Source of the DNA: CAURMH01 sp963525745
GTDB lineage: Bacteria; Pseudomonadota; Gammaproteobacteria; Enterobacterales; Pasteurellaceae
Reading direction: 5' to 3'
DNA: 7,375 nucleotides
Assembly (NCBI GenBank): GCA_963525745.1
Contig: CAURMH010000059.1
Span: 1-7,375 of the forward strand
The notes beneath the pieces are model-generated. The model ran no database searches, had not been told where the DNA came from, and saw only the letters and a list, made by a program, of their open reading frames with translations. This document shows, piece after piece, positions 1 through 7,375 of the stretch; within the stretch, counting starts at the first letter, position 1, and each line of letters begins with the position of its first letter. A program made the position numbers and the translations under genes.

Positions 1-71
1 CAGCTCATCGACCGTTTGGCACCCCGATGAAGCCTTGGTGATATGTGTGTGTTGTTTAAGTTAAAAATTGA

Positions 72-92
72 CTCTTTTTTATGAAAAAAGAG
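72..92. repeat. AT-rich perfect inverted repeat
   Basis: A perfect 9-bp dyad, CTCTTTTTT and AAAAAAGAG, is separated by the 3-nt loop ATG. Only two G-C pairs per arm make it a weak hairpin, and neither strand has a clean GC-rich stem plus U-tract. On the minus strand a T-rich stretch follows, so it might act as a weak second terminator after eno, or as an end for a gene coming in from the left edge. Function is not established. Confidence 0.4.
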
Positions 93-111
93 CGGTGCGA
101 TTTATACCACA

Positions 112-120
112 AAGTGCGGT
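112..120 (+). other. DNA-uptake signal sequence (USS), plus orientation
   Basis: Perfect core AAGTGCGGT, preceded by A and followed by the T/A-rich tail TAAAAA, which fits the extended Pasteurellaceae USS consensus. In this family the motif promotes uptake of related DNA by the type IV pilus/competence machinery. It lies in non-coding DNA downstream of eno. Confidence 0.9.
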
Positions 121-171
121 TAAAAACTAGTATATTTCATGTTGGGTTGGCAATAAAATCTAAGACTAAGT

Positions 172-200
172 AAAAAAGCTGAATTAATTGAATTCAGCTT
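172..200 (-). terminator. Rho-independent terminator of eno
   Basis: Read on the minus strand, a perfect 10-bp stem (AAGCTGAATT and AATTCAGCTT, 5-nt loop) is followed directly by a run of Ts, two of which belong to the stem. It starts about 58 nt after the eno stop codon. The stem is only moderately GC-rich, but the U-tract is on the correct side for eno and absent on the other strand. Confidence 0.75.
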
Positions 201-258
201 CTTATATAGAGTTAATTAAAATAGATGCTTTTAGAAAGCCACCGCTTTTAAGTAGCGA

Positions 259-1569
259 TTACGCTTGACCTTTAACCGCTTTTAAGCCAGGGAACGGAGC
301 AGGTGTACCCACACGTTCTAACGCTTCTTCGATACGGATTAATTGGTTGTATTTCGCGATACGGTCGGAACGGCTCATTGAACCGGTTTTGATTTGACCT
401 GCTGCCGTACCTACTGCCAAGTCAGCAATGGTCGCATCTTCGGTTTCACCGGAACGGTGAGAGACCACAGCAGTGTAGCCTGCATCTTTTGCCATTTTGA
501 TTGCAGCCAAGGTTTCGGTTAAAGAACCAATTTGGTTGAATTTGATTAAGATGGAGTTCGCGATACCTTTTTCGATACCTTCTTTTAAGATTTTGGTATT
601 GGTTACGAATAAGTCGTCACCGACTAATTGAACGCGGTCGCCCAATACTTTAGTTTGGTATGCGAAGCCTTCCCAGTCCGATTCATCCTGACCGTCTTCG
701 ATAGACACGATTGGGTATTGTTTGGTTAATTCTTCAAGATAGTGTGTGAATTCTTGAGACGTGAATGAACGACCTTCGCCTTTCATTTCATATTTGCCGG
801 TTTCTTTGTTGTAGAACTCGGAAGAGGCGCAGTCCATTGCCAAGGTCACATCTTTACCTAATACATAACCTGCTTTTTCTACGGCTTCTTTGATACAGGC
901 TAACGCATCAGCGTTAGAGGCTAAGTTTGGCGCAAAACCACCTTCGTCACCTACAGCTGTGCTCATGCCTTTAGATTTTAATACTTTCGCCAAGTTGTGG
1001 AATACTTCTGCACCGATGCGAAGTGCTTCACGTAAGGTTTTTGCGCCGACCGGTTGAATCATAAATTCTTGAATATCAACGTTATTATCCGCGTGTTCAC
1101 CACCGTTAATGATGTTCATCATTGGTAATGGCATTGAATATACGCCCGGTGTGCCATTGAGTTCGGCGATATAAGCGTAAAGCGGAAGACCTTTGGATGC
1201 CGCCGCTGCTTTGGCGTTAGCAAGAGATACGGCAAGAATCGCATTAGCGCCGAATTTGGATTTATTTTCTGTGCCGTCTAAATCAATCATAATTTGGTCA
1301 ATTTCAGCTTGGTTTGATGCGTCTTTACCAAGAATTGCCTCTGCAATCGGACCATTTACCGCAGCAACTGCTTTTAAAACACCTTTACCTAGGAAACGGG
1401 ATTTGTCGCCGTCGCGTAATTCCAAGGCTTCGCGAGAGCCGGTTGACGCGCCGGATGGAGCCGCTGCGAGGCCCACGAAACCGCCTTCTAAATGCACTTC
1501 GGCTTCAACAGTTGGATTACCGCGAGAGTCGATAATTTCGCGACCGATGACTTTAACGATTTTTGCCAT
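259..1569 (-). CDS. eno: Enolase (phosphopyruvate hydratase)
   Basis: Enolase interconverts 2-phosphoglycerate and phosphoenolpyruvate in glycolysis and gluconeogenesis. It is a cytoplasmic Mg-dependent enzyme and, in many proteobacteria, also a component of the RNase E degradosome. The 436-aa product is full length for the family. Visible signatures (residues counted from the ATG) are the N-terminal SRGNPTVE near 15-22, the mobile loop SGASTG at 39-44, H159, the catalytic Glu in GDEGG (E209), Mg ligands D246, E291 and D318, the catalytic Lys in LIKFNQIGSLTET (K343), and SHRSGETED at 370-378. The start is the ATG at 1569: it is preceded by a Shine-Dalgarno AGGA with 7-nt spacing. An in-frame TTG at 1587 would place that ribosome site inside the coding region and add six residues (MYEENK) not expected in enolases. 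The gene has its own promoter and terminator and is separated from serS, so it is probably monocistronic. No key residue is missing. Confidence 0.98.
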   Translation of the reverse strand: MAKIVKVIGREIIDSRGNPTVEAEVHLEGGFVGLAAAPSGASTGSREALELRDGDKSRFLGKGVLKAVAAVNGPIAEAILGKDASNQAEIDQIMIDLDGTENKSKFGANAILAVSLANAKAAAASKGLPLYAYIAELNGTPGVYSMPLPMMNIINGGEHADNNVDIQEFMIQPVGAKTLREALRIGAEVFHNLAKVLKSKGMSTAVGDEGGFAPNLASNADALACIKEAVEKAGYVLGKDVTLAMDCASSEFYNKETGKYEMKGEGRSFTSQEFTHYLEELTKQYPIVSIEDGQDESDWEGFAYQTKVLGDRVQLVGDDLFVTNTKILKEGIEKGIANSILIKFNQIGSLTETLAAIKMAKDAGYTAVVSHRSGETEDATIADLAVGTAAGQIKTGSMSRSDRIAKYNQLIRIEEALERVGTPAPFPGLKAVKGQA

Positions 1570-1576
1570 TTTATTT

Positions 1577-1581
1577 TCCTC
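1577..1581 (-). promoter_or_regulatory. Ribosome binding site that fixes the eno start
   Basis: The minus strand reads GAGGA here, with the AGGA core 7 nt before the ATG at 1569. It overlaps the six codons that the alternative TTG start (1587) would translate, which is the reason for rejecting that longer start. Confidence 0.75.
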
Positions 1582-1625
1582 ATACAAAGTTAATTAAAAT
1601 TAGTTAGGCGAACTTACACGCGCAT

Positions 1626-1654
1626 ATAATAAAGTAATTTTGTTATTTTGTCTT
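1626..1654 (-). promoter_or_regulatory. Probable sigma70 promoter of eno
   Basis: On the minus strand there is a -35 box AAGACA (1654-1649, 4 of 6 to consensus), a 17-nt spacer, and a -10 box TATTAT (1631-1626, 5 of 6). This gives a transcription start near 1619 and a 5' leader of about 50 nt before the eno ATG. The surrounding DNA is AT-rich, so boxes of this quality can occur by chance. Position and spacing favour it. Confidence 0.5.
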
Positions 1655-1695
1655 TGTTAAAATGAGCATGCTTTGATCTGTGTCGTATTTATCTT

Positions 1696-1704
1696 AAGTG
1701 CGGT
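1696..1704 (+). other. DNA-uptake signal sequence (USS), plus orientation
   Basis: Perfect core AAGTGCGGT with the tail TATTTTT, in the intergenic gap between serS and eno. The base before the core is T, unlike the other five copies, which have A. Confidence 0.88.
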
Positions 1705-1765
1705 TATTTTTATGTCGGTTTTACAAAGGTTTTTGAGCGATTTTATGTAGCCGAATCAAGCGGAA

Positions 1766-1797
1766 AACAAATAAGGCCCGTTTAGGCCTTATTTGTT
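1766..1797 (-). terminator. Rho-independent terminator of serS
   Basis: A perfect 13-bp stem (AACAAATAAGGCC paired with GGCCTTATTTGTT) encloses a 6-nt loop. Its upstream arm starts about 19 nt after the serS stop codon. On the minus strand the descending arm ends in TTATTTGTTTTCC, a T-rich tail. The plus strand shows a similar but weaker tail, and no plus-strand gene ends here. It isolates serS from eno. Confidence 0.8.
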
Positions 1798-1816
1798 ATT
1801 GTTATTCATTGTGCGA

Positions 1817-3106
1817 TTATTGACTGATTACCGTAATTCCGCCCATATAAGGTCGTAACGCTTCCGGCACGGTAATTGAACCGTCGGCATTTTGATAATT
1901 TTCAAGAACCGCAACCAGTGTTCGCCCGACCGCGAGACCGGAACCGTTTAATGTATGAACAAGGCGTGTTTTTTTATCGGTTTTTGATTTGCAACGTGCC
2001 TGCATGCGACGAGCCTGGAAGTCCCACATGTTTGAACAGGAAGAAATTTCGCGATAAGTATTTTGCGCCGGCACCCAAACTTCTAAATCATAGGTTTTAC
2101 AAGAGCCAAACCCCATATCGCCGGTACAAAGGAGGACTTTGCGATAAGGCAGATTCAGTAATTGAAGCACTTTTTCCGCATCGCCGGTCAGCTCTTCTAA
2201 GGCTTCCATTGATTTTTCAGGTGCCACGATTTGAACCATTTCCACCTTGTCGAATTGATGCATTCGAATTAAGCCGCGTGTGTCGCGTCCGTAAGAACCC
2301 GCTTCTGAACGGAAACAAGGCGTATGTGCGGTCATTTTTATAGGCAAATCCGCTTCGTCTAAAATTTCGTCGCGCACGAGATTGGTGACGGGCACTTCCG
2401 CCGTTGGAATTAAGGCGTAAGGCACTTCGCCTTCCAACGGTTTCGTATGGAATAAATCTTCGCCGAATTTAGGTAATTGGCCGGTTCCATAAAGGCTGGC
2501 ATGATTGACCAAATAAGGTACGTAGGTTTCTACGTAGCCGTGTTTTTCTGTATGCAGATCAAGCATAAATTGGGCAAGGGCTCGATGAAGCTTGGCAATT
2601 TGCCCTTTCATGACGGCAAAACGTGCACCGCTTAATTTAGCGCCGGCGGCAAAATCCAATCCGTTCGCTTGTTCACCCAGAGAAACGTGATCTTTGATTT
2701 CAAAATCGAAAACCCGCGGCGTTCCCCAACGTAAAATTTCTTTATTTTCGCTATCGTCTTTGCCTAAGGGAACCTCATCGGCAGGCAGATTCGGAATGGA
2801 AAGGGCAATACGATTAATTTCCGCTAAAACGGTTTCTAGTTCCGCTTTTGCTTCGTTTAACTGCGTCCCCATATTATCCACTTCGGCAAGTAGCGGAGTG
2901 ATGTCTTCACCGCGGGCTTTGGCTGCGCCGACGGCTTTGGAACGCGCATTGCGATCCGCTTGTAAGGTTTCCGTTTTAACTTGCAACGCCTTACGTTGTT
3001 CTTCCAGAGAGGCCAATTGTTCCGTATCAAGGGTAAAATTTCGTTTTATCTTTAGTTGTTCTGCGATTTCGGCAAGATTATTGCGCAGTAGATTTGGATC
3101 GATCAT
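1817..3106 (-). CDS. serS: Seryl-tRNA synthetase
   Basis: SerRS charges tRNA-Ser, and also tRNA-Sec for selenocysteine synthesis, with serine using ATP. It is a cytoplasmic homodimeric class IIa synthetase. The 429-aa length is normal for the family. Residues 1-110 are the charged, heptad-rich N-terminal region that forms the long antiparallel coiled-coil arm contacting the tRNA variable arm. The catalytic domain follows: TAEVP at 235-239 (serine site), motif 2 with CFRSEAGSYGRDTRGL at 264-279, EISSCSN at 353-359 (serine/ATP site), and motif 3 SGLAVGRTLVAVLENYQ at 389-405 with its conserved Arg at 395. The ATG at 3106 is preceded by AGGAAG, with 6 nt between AGGA and the start codon. The only upstream neighbour is the divergent ydcH. 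I found no convincing promoter; a TAAAAT -10 candidate lacks a good -35. It shows no damage or unusual domain. Confidence 0.98.
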   Translation of the reverse strand: MIDPNLLRNNLAEIAEQLKIKRNFTLDTEQLASLEEQRKALQVKTETLQADRNARSKAVGAAKARGEDITPLLAEVDNMGTQLNEAKAELETVLAEINRIALSIPNLPADEVPLGKDDSENKEILRWGTPRVFDFEIKDHVSLGEQANGLDFAAGAKLSGARFAVMKGQIAKLHRALAQFMLDLHTEKHGYVETYVPYLVNHASLYGTGQLPKFGEDLFHTKPLEGEVPYALIPTAEVPVTNLVRDEILDEADLPIKMTAHTPCFRSEAGSYGRDTRGLIRMHQFDKVEMVQIVAPEKSMEALEELTGDAEKVLQLLNLPYRKVLLCTGDMGFGSCKTYDLEVWVPAQNTYREISSCSNMWDFQARRMQARCKSKTDKKTRLVHTLNGSGLAVGRTLVAVLENYQNADGSITVPEALRPYMGGITVISQ

Positions 3107-3224
3107 AAAACTTCCTATGGAATAATGTAATTGAACGGGAACATTTTAACTGGAATCGTTTTAAGAAACCAGCTAAAAAGAGGGGGAGGTTTCTTCGGCG
3201 TTATCCGAAACATTGATTTTTTTG

Positions 3225-3233
3225 ACCGCACTT
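3225..3233 (-). other. DNA-uptake signal sequence (USS), minus orientation
   Basis: On the minus strand the core AAGTGCGGT is preceded by A and followed by CAAAAAAA, a very good match to the extended consensus. It lies in the serS/ydcH gap, about 120 bp upstream of serS. Confidence 0.9.
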
Positions 3234-3308
3234 TATTGGCGCCCGAGATTTGGCGACGTAGCGATTTTATCTGCGGAATCGAGCGACGATAGAGGCGCTA
3301 AGTTTTGA

Positions 3309-3354
3309 CGATAAATAATATTTGTGATCCAGGTCAAAAATTTAATATTTATCG
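3309..3354. repeat. 9-bp inverted repeat flanking the CRP-like site
   Basis: The arms CGATAAATA (3309-3317) and TATTTATCG (3346-3354) are perfect reverse complements separated by 28 bp. Their centre (3331.5) is within 1 bp of the centre of the CRP-like site (3330.5). The right arm abuts the -35 box. This could be a composite operator or a chance feature of AT-rich DNA; no regulator is identified. Confidence 0.4.
3323..3338 (+). promoter_or_regulatory. CRP-like binding site upstream of ydcH
   Basis: TGTGA-TCCAGG-TCAAA matches the CRP consensus TGTGA-N6-TCACA at 9 of 10 defined bases and has T/A-rich flanks. Its centre at 3330.5 lies about 60 bp before the transcription start predicted from the -10 box, the spacing typical of class I CRP-activated promoters. 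It would fit cAMP-CRP control of ydcH, but it could also act on the divergent serS side, where it is too distant for direct activation. Confidence 0.55.
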
Positions 3355-3383
3355 CTTACAGTTTTTGGTAAAAACGGTAGAAT
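3355..3383 (+). promoter_or_regulatory. Probable sigma70 promoter of ydcH
   Basis: -35 CTTACA (3355-3360, 4 of 6), a 17-nt spacer, and -10 TAGAAT (3378-3383, 5 of 6). The predicted start is near 3390-3392, giving a leader of about 25 nt that includes the ribosome site AGGGAG at 3403-3408. A weak -35 with an upstream CRP-like site is the arrangement expected of an activated promoter. Confidence 0.55.
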
Positions 3384-3416
3384 AAAACCGGTTTTAACAA
3401 ATAGGGAGAAGTTAAT

Positions 3417-3629
3417 ATGTTTCCGGAATTTCGCGATTTAATCACTAAATTAAAAAATAATGATTCACATTTCGACAAATTGTTTGAAAAACATAATGAA
3501 TTGGATCAGGAAATTAAAAATAAAGAAGCCAACATCGAATTGGCAACAAAAACAGAAATTGAGATTTTGAAAAAAGAAAAATTGCGTGTTAAAGACCAAT
3601 TGTATGCCTATTTAAAATCAAAAGCCTAG
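3417..3629 (+). CDS. ydcH: YdcH-like DUF465 small protein
   Basis: This 70-aa, highly charged, probably cytoplasmic protein belongs to the DUF465 (YdcH) family, whose biochemical role is not settled. The family pattern is visible: an N-terminal FPEFRDLITKLK segment, H and F around FDKLFEKHNELD (residues 19-30), then a Lys/Glu-rich helix ending in EIEILKKEKLRVKDQLYAYLK (residues 48-68). The whole chain looks like a helical hairpin or short coiled coil, with no signal peptide, membrane segment or cysteine. Length is typical for the family. The ATG at 3417 has AGGGAG 8 nt upstream. It stands alone, transcribed away from serS and towards carB, with its own promoter, a CRP-like site and a strong terminator, so it is a single-gene unit that may respond to carbon state. 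The symbol follows the E. coli family name and orthology is inferred. Confidence 0.88.
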   Translation: MFPEFRDLITKLKNNDSHFDKLFEKHNELDQEIKNKEANIELATKTEIEILKKEKLRVKDQLYAYLKSKA

Positions 3630-3652
3630 TCGTTTTGATAAAGCACTGATTT

Positions 3653-3688
3653 AGCGCCGTTGTTAGTTTAATAACAACGGCGCTTTTT
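3653..3688 (+). terminator. Strong Rho-independent terminator between ydcH and carB
   Basis: A perfect 13-bp GC-rich stem (AGCGCCGTTGTTA paired with TAACAACGGCGCT, loop GTTTAA) is followed on the plus strand by TTTT-G-TTT, ideal for ending ydcH. It begins 24 nt after the ydcH stop and ends a few bases before the carB stop codon. In the carB direction the same stem forms, but the following bases (TAAATC) are a poor U-tract, so use as a bidirectional terminator is possible but weaker. Confidence 0.9.
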
Positions 3689-3690
3689 GT

Positions 3691-6903
<3,213 letters not shown>

Positions 6904-6934
6904 TTTTGTTTTCTCACTGTAAAACGATTAAAAA

Positions 6935-7105
6935 TTACTCACAATCAAACTTATTTGACTGTTCGCCCTTCAGACCGTTGGTAAACCAACGTTCAAAATC
7001 CTTCGGATTTTGTAACCGCACTTTGGGTTGATATTGCTGATAGCGCAAGCGTTTACGCTTATGCTGTAAATTCTGTTTTGGCACAAGCGTGGACGCTTGC
7101 GCCAT
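6935..7105 (-). repeat. Hairpin-rich intergenic element with embedded USS and a 56-codon open frame
   Basis: Four dyads lie in a row: 6976-6991 (CGTTGGT/ACCAACG, perfect), 6994-7012 (CAAAATCC/GGATTTTG, perfect, 3-nt loop), about 7042-7063 (AAGCG/CGCTT core, 10 bp with one mismatch and one G-U pair), and 7080-7103 (11 bp with one mismatch, core CAAGCGT/ACGCTTG). The last two share the same CAAGCGT-type core. A USS lies between the second and third. The minus strand from ATG 7105 to TAA 6935 is open for 56 codons (begins MAQASTLVPKQNLQ, ends GEQSNKFDCE; rich in K, R and Q, no hydrophobic core), but no ribosome site precedes it. The translated hairpin reads like short hypothetical proteins I recall from Pasteurellaceae genomes, so I favour a dispersed intergenic repeat over a real gene. 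It could also act as a structured leader or processing site before carB. Confidence 0.55.
7015..7023 (-). other. USS inside the element upstream of carB
   Basis: On the minus strand the perfect core AAGTGCGGT is preceded by A and followed by TACAAAA. It sits between the second and third hairpins of the 6935-7105 element and would encode K-V-R-L in its open frame. Confidence 0.88.
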
Positions 7106-7115
7106 CGGTTATCAG

Positions 7116-7375
7116 TCATTTAAATTTCCCAACAACTTTACCGATTAAATAAATTAAAAGTTCAATGATAAAAGTAGCAAAAACAGCGATTGCCCCAGAA
7201 ACCAATAAAATTTTCCACCACTCAGTATCAGCAAACATCTTGACTAAAATACAACCGCTTAGAATCCAGCTAATACTTATCAAACCAAATGTTAGCTTGT
7301 TATATTTAAGAAATAGGCTTTCCATCGCGCCTTGAATAATTCCGCCGATAATTTCACGAAGTATTCCAATCAAAA
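7116..7375 (-). CDS. Small two-helix membrane protein, unknown family, probably 5'-partial
   Basis: At least 85 residues are visible. There are two strongly hydrophobic stretches, about residues 27-47 (LTFGLISISWILSGCILVKM) and 54-79 (KILLVSGAIAVFATFIIELL and onward), separated by a short polar turn containing ADTEWW. The first 20 residues look like an amphipathic helix (IGILREIIGGIIQGAMESLF), and the C-terminus is basic (GKVVGKFK). This predicts a small inner-membrane hairpin protein. The first visible codon, at 7373-7371, is TTG two bases from the window edge, so the true start may lie outside. An internal ATG at 7325 with AAGG just upstream would give a 69-aa alternative. The gene is visibly more AT-rich than carB, which hints at a different history. 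It ends 10 bp before the hairpin element and runs in the same direction as carB. I do not recognise the family and assign no function. Confidence 0.6.
   Translation of the reverse strand, partial: LIGILREIIGGIIQGAMESLFLKYNKLTFGLISISWILSGCILVKMFADTEWWKILLVSGAIAVFATFIIELLIYLIGKVVGKFK

Larger units (their letters stand above)
3107..3416. other. Divergent intergenic region between serS and ydcH
   Basis: This 310-bp gap must hold the promoters for serS (leftward) and ydcH (rightward). It contains a USS at 3225-3233, an imperfect hairpin TTTCTTCGG/CCGAAA around 3190-3210 followed by a T-run, and the CRP-like operator and ydcH promoter described separately. The stretch 3240-3308 shows several CGA/GCGA-rich words but nothing I can name. 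A 32-codon minus-strand frame (3115-3213) lacks a ribosome site and is not called. Confidence 0.6.

Noticed and set aside
1..62. Possible 3' end of a plus-strand gene at the left edge (frames ending RLAPR-stop at 30, GTPMKPW-stop at 41, or a stop near 62)
   Set aside because: Each frame gives at most about 20 residues, and none is recognisable. The word GTTTGGCACC resembles part of 23S rRNA, but the following bases do not match.
1570..1587. Longer eno reading frame starting at TTG 1587 (adds MYEENK)
   Set aside because: The extra codons cover the AGGA ribosome site of the ATG at 1569, and enolases normally begin at the MAKIVK-type sequence.
1193..1597. Long open frames antisense to eno, serS and carB
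   Set aside because: They are shadows of strongly conserved genes on the other strand, with no family resemblance or ribosome sites.
3115..3213. 32-codon minus-strand frame just upstream of serS (starts MFRITPKKPPP)
   Set aside because: There is no Shine-Dalgarno. It ends over the serS ribosome site, and its start is next to a USS tail. A leader peptide would need more support, such as a run of Ser codons plus an attenuator, which is absent.
3189..3223. Hairpin TTTCTTCGG/CCGAAA followed by a T-run, looking like a plus-strand terminator
   Set aside because: The stem is short and bulged, and no plus-strand gene ends upstream of it; serS reads the other way. The T-run is explained by the USS tail.
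6916..6944. Promoter-like boxes TTGTGA and TACAGT with 17-nt spacing before carB
   Set aside because: Each box is only 4 of 6 to consensus, and the predicted start would leave about 6 nt before the carB ATG, with no room for a ribosome site.

Overview
This window is ordinary Pasteurellaceae chromosome. The main evidence is six perfect copies of the 9-bp DNA-uptake signal sequence (USS) core AAGTGCGGT, three on each strand, where about 0.06 would be expected by chance. This is the Haemophilus/Aggregatibacter/Pasteurella type of USS, not the Actinobacillus pleuropneumoniae/Mannheimia type. A complete carB argues against H. influenzae itself, which as I recall lacks carAB. An Aggregatibacter-like or related genus is my best guess, held loosely.

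Layout. Positions 1-258 carry no recognisable gene; they hold a USS, an AT-rich dyad and the eno terminator. eno (enolase, minus strand, 259-1569) has a plausible sigma70 promoter at 1626-1654. serS (seryl-tRNA synthetase, minus, 1817-3106) has its own strong hairpin terminator at 1766-1797. The 310-bp gap 3107-3416 separates the divergent genes serS and ydcH. It holds a USS, a CRP-like operator nested in a 9-bp inverted repeat, and a promoter for ydcH (DUF465 small protein, plus, 3417-3629). A 13-bp-stem terminator (3653-3688) divides ydcH from the convergent carB (carbamoyl-phosphate synthase large subunit, minus, 3691-6903). Upstream of carB lies a chain of four hairpins with an embedded USS and a 56-codon open frame (6935-7105). 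Beyond it is an AT-rich two-helix membrane protein gene that reaches the right edge (7116-7375).

The genes do not form one pathway: glycolysis, translation, and pyrimidine/arginine precursor supply each appear as separate transcription units with their own terminators. carA, the usual partner of carB, is not in the window. If it lies further right on the minus strand, the membrane ORF and the hairpin element sit between carA and carB.

I see no new defence, mobile or biosynthetic system. The parts most worth a second look are the hairpin-rich element before carB, the small membrane ORF beside it, and the CRP-like site before ydcH.
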